From assembly GCF_051020955.1 (NCBI RefSeq), contig NW_027476270.1:124001-188000 (forward strand): 64,000 nucleotides of DNA. Direction: 5' to 3'. Both the position numbers and the translations under genes were made by a program. The notes beneath the pieces are model-generated. The model saw only the letters and a list, made by a program, of their open reading frames with translations, had not been told where the DNA came from and made no database searches. Source of the stretch: Megalopta genalis (Eukaryota > Arthropoda > Insecta > Hymenoptera > Halictidae). The first letter of the stretch is position 1. Each line of letters begins with the position of its first letter. Positions 39,185-49,114 of the stretch are shown in pieces.

Positions 39185-39731
39185 TGTTCCGTTCTGTAGG
39201 ACCTCCCGTACGCCGCTTTCGCGAAAGTTTATGGCGTGGACCAGCGAGGATCACAAAGTGGCGGAAACCTTTTTTACATCTGCAGAACATCGGTGCAGGG
39301 TCTTCCGTCTCTTTAATGACCGCGACGCATCGTAGGCACGAAAGGTCCGAAAAAACAACCCCGTCGTAAATTTGAGAATTTAACGGGTCTTGAGAAAGTT
39401 TAGTCCCAACCGTCGCGGGGACGATATCTCAGGCCCCAGGGGACCTCCCGACCACGCAACTACGCAACACCCCACTCTCCTCAATCAGTGCGTCCCGGCG
39501 TGGAGGTGGAGGTTCCTTCAGGGATCTCAAACGGGGGTGACCGATATAAAATAACGCGACCAGTCGGGGCGCGGACAGAAAAACTCAGAAAAACATAGTC
39601 ATCAACAATCATTACCAGCTCTGTTACTTTAAGTGGGCACAGAGCATCGCGAACCACATTGTCAATTAGAATCGGGAATTTACAACCCCCGTAGACCGAA
39701 CAACGGTCGCAGTGTCGGTGCGCGAAAAACA
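39185..39731 (+). repeat. 5' LTR of Pao element (547 bp, internally deleted)
   Basis: Starts TGTTCCGTTCTG and ends GCGCGAAAAACA, with the usual TG...CA ends. It aligns to the 3' LTR except for an 88-bp deletion after CACTCTCCT (near 39,482), which removes the segment matching about 45,696-45,783. About 11 point differences are visible. The TATA-like box is retained downstream of the deletion. Confidence 0.94.
39545..39554 (+). promoter_or_regulatory. Putative TATA box in 5' LTR
   Basis: TATAAAATAA in the second half of the LTR, upstream of the expected R region; the same sequence is at 45,847-45,856 in the 3' LTR. The transcription start cannot be fixed from sequence. No clear AATAAA signal was seen in the LTR. 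Confidence 0.5.
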
Positions 39732-39732
39732 T

Positions 39733-39749
39733 TGGTCCTTCGAGCCGGA
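39733..39749 (+). other. Primer binding site, tRNA-Tyr type
   Basis: TGGTCCTTCGAGCCGGA starts one base after the LTR end. It is complementary to the 3' end of eukaryotic tRNA-Tyr (the CCGGCTCGAAGGA acceptor/T-arm end plus CCA), from knowledge of that tRNA. It would prime minus-strand DNA synthesis. The match looks complete over 17 bases. Confidence 0.82.
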
Positions 39750-39954
39750 TGTGAGCGTTCCTACAACAAACACATCAAACACAGCATCCCGGTTGAATCA
39801 GTGCTACCACAACGGACGTCCACCCGAGCATCTCTTTTCAAGACGACAGGACTTCGTGACATCACCGGAGTTCAACCTTCCTGGCGTCCTCACTCCGTAA
39901 AGGTAGGCTTGTTTAGAGTATCACTGATTCCCGTGTCGCGCTCCCATTACCATC
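39750..39954 (+). other. Pao 5' leader
   Basis: About 205 bp between the primer binding site and the gag start. It presumably holds packaging and dimerisation signals, but I recognise none. Short open frames here do not look coding. Confidence 0.5.
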
Positions 39955-41298
39955 ATGTCCATTCAGAAGCCCGACGGTACTCAATCCAGCACTCTACGAC
40001 GCAGACGCAATCAAATAATCAAACAACTCGCGGAGATCACTAAATTCCTTGACAATAGCGAACAAACCGGTAATCTAGAAAAACACGTCCTCGACTTTTA
40101 TACAAACTCAGTAGAGAAGGCATGGAAGGATTACGAGTTCCTTCTAGAAGACCTCGAAGATCCTGAATCCGAAGACGACCGCAAGTTTGAAATTCAAGCA
40201 AAATATTTTGCAACACATGGCAGAGCAAAACGAATGCGTGAAGCAATTCAACCGCAAGATGTTCCACGTGACCAAGTCACTAATTCACCTGCTCCTACCA
40301 TATCGGGTCCGATGGCGATAAAGTTACCTGAAATGCGGCTACCCACGTTCGATGGTTCTATTGAAAGGTGGGCGTCATTTTACGATCTGTTCACTTCAAT
40401 GATTGATCGCAATGGGAGTCTTTCTCCGGTTCAGAAATTACAATACCTGCGTTCGACCCTTACCGGCAAAGCCGCGGCACGCATTCAATCTCACAACACC
40501 ACAGATGCTAATTATCTTGACGCGATCGCGATATTGAAAGAGAAATTTGACTGCCCGCGACTAGTCTTACTGCGACATTGCAACGCTATTCAGGAGATTC
40601 CGAAACTAGCGAAAGACACACCGCAAGCACTGGGAGATTTATTAGACTCTTTGAAGCAACATCTGCGGGCGTTGCAGAATCTCGGAGAACCCGTGACATC
40701 CTGGAACACTCTCCTAATTTCAATTGTTCTCGCGAAACTGAATCCCGATACCATCTGGCAATGGGAACTTACACTACCCGATAAAAAAATGCCTTCGTAC
40801 GAGCATCTGATCGAGTTCCTCCAGAAACGAGCAAATTGCTCACCTGCAGCTTTTGACAGGGTTGCATCCGCGCCCGGGATACGTGTTTCGACCGGACGCC
40901 AAACATTGTCATCAGAGAACTCACGAGTACCTAACCGGGGATTTCCGCGCGTTCAAACTTACGTCACCACAAACACATGCCAATGCTCAATCTGTGAAGG
41001 GAGCCACAGAATCGGGAACTGCGAAGCGTTTAATGTATTGTCCGTCAATGAGCGAATGAAGGCCGTTGCTGAGGCCGCACTATGTCAAAACTGCCTGGGT
41101 AACGGACACACGTCCAGTGTATGTCGATCGAAGTTTCATTGCCGAATATGCCAACAACGACACCACACTCTCCTACACCGACAAGAACGTTCAACACGTG
41201 AACGAACTGTCACTCCACCAAGCTCAACACACGATCCGCCCATCCCCACATCACTTCAAGACAAGGCAGCAACCGACGAGAAACCAAGGCCCACATGA
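39955..41298 (+). CDS. Pao Gag (capsid-nucleocapsid) polyprotein segment
   Basis: 447 codons from the first ATG after the leader (ATGTCCATTCAG). Gag forms the cytoplasmic particle that packages the element RNA. The N-terminal ~110 residues are charged and partly helical (an LRRRRNQIIKQL stretch). Residues about 120-270 have the conserved DUF1759-type Gag core of BEL/Pao (KLPEMRLPTFDGS, then W and F landmarks, then LTGKAA). Residues about 342-412 form a cysteine/histidine-rich nucleocapsid region: CQCSIC, later CQNCLGNGH and CRICQQRHH, as is usual just before the protease in this family. The frame ends at UGA (41,296-41,298) about 35 residues after the last knuckle. The same frame then continues open into protease without any shift. 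In relatives known to me, gag and pol are usually one frame, so the UGA is either a disabling mutation or a readthrough site; it is followed by CUA. Confidence 0.9.
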   Translation: MSIQKPDGTQSSTLRRRRNQIIKQLAEITKFLDNSEQTGNLEKHVLDFYTNSVEKAWKDYEFLLEDLEDPESEDDRKFEIQAKYFATHGRAKRMREAIQPQDVPRDQVTNSPAPTISGPMAIKLPEMRLPTFDGSIERWASFYDLFTSMIDRNGSLSPVQKLQYLRSTLTGKAAARIQSHNTTDANYLDAIAILKEKFDCPRLVLLRHCNAIQEIPKLAKDTPQALGDLLDSLKQHLRALQNLGEPVTSWNTLLISIVLAKLNPDTIWQWELTLPDKKMPSYEHLIEFLQKRANCSPAAFDRVASAPGIRVSTGRQTLSSENSRVPNRGFPRVQTYVTTNTCQCSICEGSHRIGNCEAFNVLSVNERMKAVAEAALCQNCLGNGHTSSVCRSKFHCRICQQRHHTLLHRQERSTRERTVTPPSSTHDPPIPTSLQDKAATDEKPRPT

Positions 41299-43641
41299 CT
41301 ACCATCGCAGAAAATCCCAAGACCCATCCAGACACACACCTTCATAATAAATTCCGACACCAACGAATTATTAGTCACAGCTCAGATTAATGTCGCCGAT
41401 GTCGATCAGAACATAATACCATGCCGTGCCTTAGTTGACACTTGTTCTACCACCAATTTTATGACAGAAGATCTAGCCAAGAGGCTCCGTTTGCCGCAAG
41501 ATCGATGCACCATCTCTGTGGGCGCTCTCAATGCGCTGTCGACCATATCTAACCATACCATTAGGGCAAACATTCAATCTAAGGTCAGCAATTATCATCG
41601 AACCCTTACATTTTTGATCGTACCAAACATCGCTCCATTAGTACCAGACCAGACAGTCGCCCGCACAATGCTCAGAATCCCTCGCAACACCGAGCTCGCC
41701 GACTCAACGTTCCATCGACCAGCACCAATCGACATATTACTGGGGGCTGGAACAGCGCTATCGATATTATGCGTAGGGCAAATTGATCTTTCTCAACCAG
41801 ACGGCCCAGATCTTTTCCTCCAAAAGACAATGCTTGGATGGGTCATCGGAGGCAGTGTGCCAACAGCACAACCAAGGCAGAAGGTCACATGCCATACAAC
41901 AACGGCACTACAACGCGAGCTAGCACGTTTCTGGGAAATCGCAGAAGGTCCGCAATCTCAGCATCTATCCAAATCAGAATCGACGTGCGAACAACATTTT
42001 CAGAATACCGTTACAAGAAACACAGAAGGTAGATATGTTGTCGCACTTCCATTTAACGAAAACAAGGACAAGCTGGGTGAATCCAAGACGCAAGCACTGA
42101 AGCGTCTCATCTCATTAGAACGGAAATTCAAACGCGATCCAGACTTCAAACAGCAGTACCAATCAATCATTCAAGAATATCTCGATCTTGGCCACATGTC
42201 CGAAGTGCAGATATCTCACCAAGGATACTATCTTCCACATCACGGGGTCATCAAAATGTCGAGCGATACAACTAAATTACGCGTAGTCTACGACGGGTCG
42301 GCAATCACAAGCACTGGATTTTCACTTAACGACACCTTACACATTGGACACAAAATACAGGACGATCTGTTCTACATTTTGCTCCGATTTCGCATCCATC
42401 AGTATGTTATTACTGGCGACATCGAGAAGATGTATAGGCAATTTCTCGTGCGCCCAGAAGACAGAAGGTACCAGAGAATCCTCTGCCGTGACACCGACAA
42501 TTGCGTAAAAACTTATGAACTAAATACGGTTACATTCGGCCTATCAGCCGCCCCATATCTGGCTATCAGATGCCTCCAACAAGTGGCACAAGACGAAGGT
42601 CACCGCTTTCCTTCCGCCGCGAAAATCTTGCAGCAGGATTTCTATGTGGATGATGCACTCACCGGCGCGTCCACGATCCAAGAGGCCCTCGCGTCACGAA
42701 ACGAACTTATACAACTCCTTCGCTTATCCGGTCTAAATATCAGGAAATGGGCTTCCGATAACCAAGAATTGTTAAGCGGGATGTCCGATCAAAATATCAA
42801 CCAGAAACTTCACCTCGGTGAATCTTCAACAATCAAAACGCTCGGGATCGTTTGGGATTCAGTCGAGGACTCCATTACATACACAGTCAAGCCTCTCACA
42901 CATGCATCTCGAGTCACCAAACGATTGATCAGTTCTGAAATAGCAAAGGTTTATGACCCGTTGGGTCTCCTAGGCCCAGTCATCATCGTGGCAAAAATCC
43001 TCCTCCAGAAAATATGGACTTTGAAAGTTGATTGGGACGAATCGCTACCCATGAGCTTACACACGGAATGGACACGATACTACACGCAACTACCATTGCT
43101 CAACAATGTGACATTTAATCGAAAAACCGTAATCACTGCGGCTTCAACCATCCAGTTACATGGATTCTGCGACGCCAGCGAGAAGGCGTACGGAGCCTGT
43201 GTATACCTCCGTTCTACAGATGCAGAGGGTCAAACGCAGGTGGAACTCCTAGCAGCCAAATCGAAGGTTGCACCGTTAAAGAGTCAATCTATCCCGCGAC
43301 TCGAATTGTGTGGAGCCTTATTACTATCATCGCTCATTAATACTATTCATAAAGCATTACACATACACATCAACCGCACGATTTTATGGACAGATTCAAC
43401 AATAGTTTTGCATTGGCTTAATTCGTCACCTCATACATTAAAAACATTCGTCGCCAACCGGGTGTCCGAGATCCAATCCAAAACAAAGATTGAAGAATGG
43501 CGCCACGTTAGCTCAGCTGATAACCCAGCAGATCTCATTTCTCGAGGACAATCAATAGAGGAGTTCCTTCGACCATCCATCTGGTGCAATGGCCAACTTG
43601 GCTTCACCAGGATGAGTCATACTGGCCAAATGGGAAATTAG
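41299..43641 (+). CDS. Pao Pol, protease-RT-RNase H segment
   Basis: Open in the same frame as gag from just after its UGA; the first ATG is at 41,461, but protease sequence lies upstream of it, so that ATG is unlikely to be the true start. The protease motif ALVDTCSTTNF has its Asp at 41,437-41,439; DTC in place of the retroviral DTG/DSG is, as I recall, usual in the Pao branch. Counting from the 41,461 ATG, reverse transcriptase has RVVYDGSA near 277, GDIEKMYRQF at 319 and FYVDDAL with the catalytic Asp pair at 397-398. RNase H has a plausible D-E-D-D set at about 571 (FCDASEKA), 615 (PRLELCG), 645 (LWTDSTI) and 691 (NPADLIS). Pfam often labels part of this region Peptidase_A17. All core catalytic residues appear intact. 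The frame ends at 43,641, and the integrase continues in the -1 frame from about 43,590. Confidence 0.92.
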   Translation, partial: LPSQKIPRPIQTHTFIINSDTNELLVTAQINVADVDQNIIPCRALVDTCSTTNFMTEDLAKRLRLPQDRCTISVGALNALSTISNHTIRANIQSKVSNYHRTLTFLIVPNIAPLVPDQTVARTMLRIPRNTELADSTFHRPAPIDILLGAGTALSILCVGQIDLSQPDGPDLFLQKTMLGWVIGGSVPTAQPRQKVTCHTTTALQRELARFWEIAEGPQSQHLSKSESTCEQHFQNTVTRNTEGRYVVALPFNENKDKLGESKTQALKRLISLERKFKRDPDFKQQYQSIIQEYLDLGHMSEVQISHQGYYLPHHGVIKMSSDTTKLRVVYDGSAITSTGFSLNDTLHIGHKIQDDLFYILLRFRIHQYVITGDIEKMYRQFLVRPEDRRYQRILCRDTDNCVKTYELNTVTFGLSAAPYLAIRCLQQVAQDEGHRFPSAAKILQQDFYVDDALTGASTIQEALASRNELIQLLRLSGLNIRKWASDNQELLSGMSDQNINQKLHLGESSTIKTLGIVWDSVEDSITYTVKPLTHASRVTKRLISSEIAKVYDPLGLLGPVIIVAKILLQKIWTLKVDWDESLPMSLHTEWTRYYTQLPLLNNVTFNRKTVITAASTIQLHGFCDASEKAYGACVYLRSTDAEGQTQVELLAAKSKVAPLKSQSIPRLELCGALLLSSLINTIHKALHIHINRTILWTDSTIVLHWLNSSPHTLKTFVANRVSEIQSKTKIEEWRHVSSADNPADLISRGQSIEEFLRPSIWCNGQLGFTRMSHTGQMGN

Positions 43642-45248
43642 TACCTGTTCTTGATGACTCGGAGCAACGGGTTGCTGTCTGCTTAGCTATGACCACCATC
43701 GACGCAAGTTTACTCGAACGGTTCTCGTCGTGGAGCAGGCTTTTGCGGGTCGTTGCATGGTGCCTACGGTGGAAGCCAGGACGGATGACGAAGGGTACTC
43801 TACAGGCAACCGAGCTAGCTCGAGCAAGGACAACCGTTATAAAATTATTGCAACGGTCTTACTTCGCAGACGAATTCCATCTCATACGACAGCATCGGCA
43901 TCATAAGATCACCGGAAAATTAGCGAGACTACATCCATTCATTGACCAAGACGGGATACTACGAGTCGGAGGTAGACTGAGAAATTCAACGTTGACATTC
44001 ACGCAAAAACACCCTATTATCCTACCAAAGTCGCACACAACCAACCTCATCATCCAGAACGAACACATAATTCACATGCACGCCGGTACTCAAGCTACAT
44101 TATATGCAACAAGAAGAGCGTACTGGCCCATAGACGGGCGAAGTCAAGTTTGGAGAACAATTCGGAGTTGCGTCCGCTGTTGTCGAGCCAATCCACCTCA
44201 TGCCAATTACGTAATGGGTGATTTACCAAAGGCCAGAGTCACAGAATCTCGTCCGTTTACAAATGTAGGAGTGGACTACTGTGGGCCTTTTTTCGTGAAA
44301 GAACGAACATACAGGAATCAGCGTCGTATAAATGTATACGTAGCCGTTTTTGTATGCCTCGCGGTAAAGGCCGTCCACCTCGAGCTTGTCGGCGACTTCA
44401 CCAGTGAAGCCTTTGTTGCAGCTTTGGGACGATTCATAGCAAGACGAGGTTTTTGCAAAAATCTATACTCCGACAACGGTTCCAATTTCATCGGAGCTAA
44501 TAACGAATTCAAAGAACTTCGAGAATTGTTGCGCTCCGACAATCATTACAACAACGTAGCTTCGTTCCTCGCAGATCGCTCAATTAATTGGCATTTCATT
44601 CCACCTCAAGCTCCGCATTTCGGCGGCCTCTGGGAAGCAGCAGTAAAGTCATTTAAGAAACATTTGAAACGCGTTATGGGTGCTGAATTGTTTACCTTCG
44701 AAAACTTGAATACCTTAATTATCAACATTGAAGCTATTCTCAATTCCCGTCCTCTGACTCCAATCTCATCCGATCCAAACGATCTTCTTGTTCTTACCCC
44801 CGGTCATTTCCTTATCGGTGATGCTCTCACAAGTTTACGCGAACACGAGTTAACAGATGTTCCATCCAATCGGTTATCCGGGTGTCAACGCATTCAACAG
44901 CTAAAACAGCATTTTTGGAAGTGTTGGCATCGAGAATATTTGAACGAGCTGACCAGTCGTAGTAAATGGTTCAAGGGAGATCACCAGATCACTGAGAACT
45001 CTATAGTCCTCCTGAGGGAAGATCACGTGCCGTCCATGCAATGGCCGTTGGGGCGAGTCATCAAGGTCCATCCAGGCTCCGACGGCATAATTCGCACAGT
45101 AACAGTAAAGACTGCTACGAATGTGTTCGATCGGAGCATAAAAAAACTCGTCCCATTGCCAATCCAACCAGATGACGACAACCAAGGACGCAGCAGATCT
45201 TCGACAGAAGATGACCAGCCCGGGAATGTTACATTTAGTAATTCATAG
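43584..45248 (+). CDS. Pao integrase segment (frame-shifted from RT/RNase H)
   Basis: About 550 codons, open in the frame one base back from the preceding segment. Family-like sequence (a tryptophan- and proline-rich PTWLHQDESYWP motif) begins within a few codons, so the real junction is near 43,590. The GTG at 43,584 is only the edge of the open frame, not a start. The zinc-binding domain has His in NEHIIHMHAG (about 161-166) and Cys in SCVRCC (196-200). The catalytic core has Asp 231 (VDYCGP), Asp 297 (SDNGSNF) and Glu 351 (GLWEAAV), all present. The C-terminal part (about 440-530, FWKCWHREYL to RSIKKLVPLP) is the DUF5641-type extension of BEL/Pao integrases. It inserts element cDNA into chromosomes. 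With no initiation codon and an upstream frame change, expression would need frameshifting; no obvious slippery heptamer is visible, so a one-base loss is more likely. Confidence 0.9.
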   Translation: MQWPTWLHQDESYWPNGKLVPVLDDSEQRVAVCLAMTTIDASLLERFSSWSRLLRVVAWCLRWKPGRMTKGTLQATELARARTTVIKLLQRSYFADEFHLIRQHRHHKITGKLARLHPFIDQDGILRVGGRLRNSTLTFTQKHPIILPKSHTTNLIIQNEHIIHMHAGTQATLYATRRAYWPIDGRSQVWRTIRSCVRCCRANPPHANYVMGDLPKARVTESRPFTNVGVDYCGPFFVKERTYRNQRRINVYVAVFVCLAVKAVHLELVGDFTSEAFVAALGRFIARRGFCKNLYSDNGSNFIGANNEFKELRELLRSDNHYNNVASFLADRSINWHFIPPQAPHFGGLWEAAVKSFKKHLKRVMGAELFTFENLNTLIINIEAILNSRPLTPISSDPNDLLVLTPGHFLIGDALTSLREHELTDVPSNRLSGCQRIQQLKQHFWKCWHREYLNELTSRSKWFKGDHQITENSIVLLREDHVPSMQWPLGRVIKVHPGSDGIIRTVTVKTATNVFDRSIKKLVPLPIQPDDDNQGRSRSSTEDDQPGNVTFSNS

Positions 45249-45385
45249 ATATAAGGCTCTCAGATACACGTACGCCTACGCGAAACATTACATTCATACA
45301 CGTTACACATCATATATTAGTCATCCACATTGGTCACCACACATCGATTAGACTTTCCTCATTTCACTTTGATCGGTTCCCTCTC
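45249..45385 (+). other. Pao 3' untranslated region
   Basis: Short AT-rich stretch between the integrase stop and the polypurine tract. No envelope-like or accessory open frame is seen in it. Confidence 0.7.
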
Positions 45386-45398
45386 AAGGCGGGGAGGA
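45386..45398 (+). other. Polypurine tract
   Basis: AAGGCGGGGAGGA lies directly against the start of the 3' LTR. It is the expected plus-strand primer site; one C interrupts the purine run. Confidence 0.8.
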
Positions 45399-46033
45399 TG
45401 TTCCGTTCTGTAGGACCTCCCGTAGGCCGCTTTCGCGAAAGTTTATGGCGTGGACCAGCGAGGATCACAAAGAGACGGAAACCTTTTTTCCATCTGCAGA
45501 TCATCGGAGCAGGGTCTTCCGTCTCTTTAATGACCGCGACGCGTCGTAGGCACGAAAGGTCCGAAAAAACAACCCCGTCGTAAATTTGAGAATTTAACGG
45601 GTCTTGAGAAAGTTTAGTCCCAACCGTCGCGGGGACGATATCTCAGGCCCCAGGGGACCTCCCGACCACGCAACTACGCAACACCCCCCTCTCCTAGACA
45701 AGGCTCGTGTAGGACGATACGAGAGGGTGGTGACGAAAAGCTTAGAGGACACTGATTGGAAAATCGCAATCTTCGAGAAAAACCAATCAGTGCGTCCCGG
45801 CGTGGAGGTGGAGGTTCCTTCAGGGATCTCAAACGGGGGTGACCGATATAAAATAACGCGACCAGTCGGGGCGCGGACAGAAAAACGCAGAAAAACATAG
45901 TCATCAACAATCATTACCAGCTCTGTTACTTTAAGTGGGCACACAGCATCGCGAACCACATTGTCAATTAGAATCGGGAATTTACAACCCCCGTAGACCG
46001 AACAACGGTCGCGGTGTCGGTGCGCGAAAAACA
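45399..46033 (+). repeat. 3' LTR of Pao element (635 bp, full length)
   Basis: TGTTCCGTTCTG to GCGCGAAAAACA. It includes the 88 bp (about 45,696-45,783) absent from the 5' LTR and has a TATA-like box at 45,847-45,856. As the longer version, it probably shows the ancestral LTR length, since the 5' LTR gap is a simple deletion with at most one base of junction homology. Confidence 0.94.
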
Positions 46034-46038
46034 AGCTG
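46034..46038. repeat. 5-bp target-site duplication, right of Pao element
   Basis: AGCTG, matching 39,180-39,184. The satellite resumes directly after it in the phase expected for the interrupted monomer. Confidence 0.9.
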
Positions 46039-47350
46039 AACCTTCTACTTCGCTTTGATTTGAAGGTAAGTCATGTGTTCCGCATTGATTTGAAGCTAAA
46101 TCATGTGTTTCGCATGGATTTGAAGTTAACTCGTTTGTTTCGCATGCAGTCGAAGTTAAATCATGAATATCACAAGTATGTGAAGACAACCCATTTGTTT
46201 CGCAAGAATATGAAGCTAAACAATGTGTTTCGCATCGTTTTGAAGCTTAATCATGTGTTTCTCTTGGATTTGAAACTAACTCGTTTGTTTGGCATGCAGT
46301 TGATGCTAAATCAATTATATCACTAGCATTTGAATTTAAACCATTTCTTTCGCAAGAATATGAAGCTAAAACATGTGTTTCGCATTGATTTGAAGCTAAA
46401 TCATGTGTTTCGCATGGATTTGAAGTTAACTCGTTTGTTTCGCCTGCATTTGAAGTTACTTCATTTATACAGCAAGCATTTGAAACTAAATCATGTGTTT
46501 CGCATGGATTTGAAGCTAAATCGTTTGTTTCGCCTCCATTTGAACCTATATCAATTATATCGCAAGTATTTGAAGCTAAATCATTTGTGTCGCATGACTT
46601 TGAAGCTAAGCCTTCTACTTCGCATTGATTTGTAGCTAAATCATTTGTTTCCCTTGGATTTGAAGCTAACTCGATTGTTTCGCATGCAGTTGAAGCTAAA
46701 TCATGTTTATCACAAGTATCTGAAGCTGAACCACTTGTTTCGCAAGTATATGAAGCTAAACCATGTGTTTCGCATTGATTTGAAGCTAAATCATGTGTTC
46801 CGCATGGATTTGAAGCTAACTCGTTTGTTTTGCCTGCATTTGAAGTTATATCATTTATATCGCAAGTATTTGAAGCTAAATCATTTGTTTCGCATGAATT
46901 TTAAGCCAAATCATGTGTTTCGTAAGGAATTGAATCTACCTGGTTTGTTTCGCTTCCAGTTGAATCTATATCACTTATATCGCAAGTATTTGAAACTAAA
47001 TCATGTGTTTCGCATGGATTTGAAGCTAAGCCTTCTACTTCACATTGATTTGAAACTAAATCATATGTTTCCCTTGGATTTGAAGCTAACTCGTTTGTAT
47101 CGCCTGCATTTGAAGCTTTATCAATTATATCGCAAAATATTTAAAGCTAAATCAATTGTGTCGCGTGGATTTGAAGCCACGCCTTCTACTCCGCATTGAT
47201 TTGAAGCTAAATCATGTGTTCGCATGGATCTGAATCTAACTCGTTTGTTTCGCACGCTGTTGAAGCTAAATCAAGTGTATCACAAGTATTTGAAGCTAAA
47301 CCCTTTGCTTCGCAATTGATTCGAATATCATCCTTCTACTTCGCATTTAT

Positions 47351-47800
47351 TAGATGCTAAATCATGTGTTTCGCATGGATTTGAAACTAACTCGTTTGTT
47401 TTGCATGCTGTTGAAGCTAACTCAAGTGTATCACAAGTATTTGAAGCTAAACAATTTATTTCGCATGGATTCGAAGATAAGCCTCCTACTTCGCATTGAT
47501 TTGAAGCTTAATCATGTGTTTCGCATGGATTTGAAACTAACTCGTTTGTTTCGCATGCTGTTGAAGCTCAATCAAGTGTATCACAAGTATTTGAAGCTAA
47601 ACCATTTGCTTCGCATGGATTCGTAGATCAGCCTTCTACTTCGCATTGATTTGAAGCTTAATCATGTGTTTCGCATGGATTTGAAACTAACTCGTTTGTT
47701 TCGCATGCTGTTGAAGCTCAATCAAGTGTATCACAAGTATTTGAAGCTAAACCATTTGCTTCGCATGGATTCGTAGATCAGCCTTCTACTTCGCATTGAT
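47351..47800. repeat. Three tandem 150-bp units
   Basis: Three head-to-tail 150-bp units share a CATGCTGTTGAAGC monomer, a CAAGTGTATCACAAG monomer and a GATTCGTAGATCAGCC-type monomer. Units two and three are nearly identical (for example GAAGCTTAATC at 47,503 and 47,653). Unit one is more diverged. A single related unit is at about 55,500-55,650 and again near 60,510-60,660. Confidence 0.8.
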
Positions 47801-49114
47801 TTGAAGCTAAATAATGTGTTTGGCTTGGATTTGAAGCTATCTCGTTTGTTTCGCATGCAGTTGAAGCTAAATCATGTTTATCTTAATTATCTGAAGCTAA
47901 ACTTTTGTTTCACAAGAATATGAAACTGAACCATTTGTTTCGCATGAATTTGATTCTAAATCATGAGTTTCCCATGGATTTAGTGCTAAATCATGTGTTT
48001 CGCAAGCATTTGAAGCTAATTCATTTGTGTCGCATGAATATGATGCTAAGCCTTCTGCTTCGCATTGATTTGAAGCTAAAACATGTGTTACGCATGGATT
48101 TGAAGCTAAATCATGTGTTTCGCAAGGATTTGAAGTCATGCCTTCTACTTCGCATTGATTTGTAGCTAATCCTTCTACTTTGCATTGATTTGAAACTAGA
48201 CCATGTGTTTCGCTTGGATTAGAAGCTAAATCATTTGTTTCGCATACATCTCAAGCTATATCATTTTTATCGCAAGCATGTGAATTTAAATCATTTGTTT
48301 CGCATGGATTTGAAGCTAAATCTTCTACATCGTATTTATTTGAAGCTATATCATGTGTTTCGCATGGATTTGAAGCTAACTCGTTTGTTTCTCCTGCATT
48401 TGAAGCTATATCACTTATATCGCAAGTATCTGAAGCTAAATCATTTGTTTCGCAAGGATTTGAAGCTAAGTCTTCTACATCGCATGAATTTGAAGCTAAA
48501 TCATGTGTTTTGCATGGATTTGAAGCTAACTTGTTTGTTTCCCCTGCATTTGAAACTACATCACTTATATCGCTAGTATCTGATGCTAAATCATTTGTTT
48601 CTGATGGATTTGATGCAGAATCTTCCACATCGCATTGATTTGCAGCTAAATCATGTGTTTCGCATGGATTTGGAGCTAAACCTTCTATATCGCATTGATT
48701 TGAAGTTAGTCATGTTTTTTGCGTGGATTTGCAGCTAACCCGTTTGTTTCGCCTGCATTTGAAGCTATATCACTTCTATCGCAATTATTTGAATCTAAAT
48801 CATTTGTTTCGCGCGGATTTGAAGCTAAGCCATCTACATCGCATTGATTTAAGGCTATATCATTTGTTTCGCTTTTATTTGGAGCTAAATCATGTGTTTC
48901 GCATGAATTTGAAACTAAATCATGTGATTCCCTTGAATGTGAATCTAACTCGTTTGTTTCGTATGCAGATGAAGCTAAATCATGTTTATCACAATTATCT
49001 GAAGCTAAACCATTTGTTTCACAAGAATATGAAGCTAAACCATTTGTTTCGCATGAATTTGATTCTAAATCATGAGTTTCCAATGGATTTGGTGCTAAAT
49101 CATGTGTTTCGCAT

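Larger units (their letters stand above)
39185..46033 (+). mobile_element. Pao-type BEL/Pao LTR retrotransposon, full length, 6.85 kb
   Basis: Structurally complete element: 5' LTR, tRNA-Tyr-type primer binding site, gag with zinc knuckles, protease-RT-RNase H, integrase, polypurine tract and 3' LTR, flanked by the 5-bp duplication AGCTG. Domain order (RT and RNase H before integrase) and sequence features (a DTC protease motif, a YVDD reverse transcriptase, a C-terminal integrase extension of the DUF5641 type) fit the Pao branch of BEL/Pao. No envelope-like frame is present; only 150 bp separate the integrase stop from the 3' LTR. Two coding breaks (a UGA between gag and protease, a frame change between RNase H and integrase) and an 88-bp gap in the 5' LTR suggest a non-autonomous or dead copy. 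The LTRs differ by about 11 substitutions in 547 aligned bases, by eye. Confidence 0.95.

Noticed and set aside
39481..39732. Minus-strand open frames within the LTRs
   Set aside because: They are short, present in both LTRs with different lengths because of the deletion, and have no recognisable product.
43575..43645. Programmed -1 frameshift site between RNase H and integrase
   Set aside because: No X-XXY-YYZ heptamer or clear downstream structure was seen; a one-base loss is the simpler explanation.
45249..45398. Possible envelope gene downstream of integrase
   Set aside because: Only 150 bp lie between the integrase stop and the 3' LTR, with no open frame of useful length.
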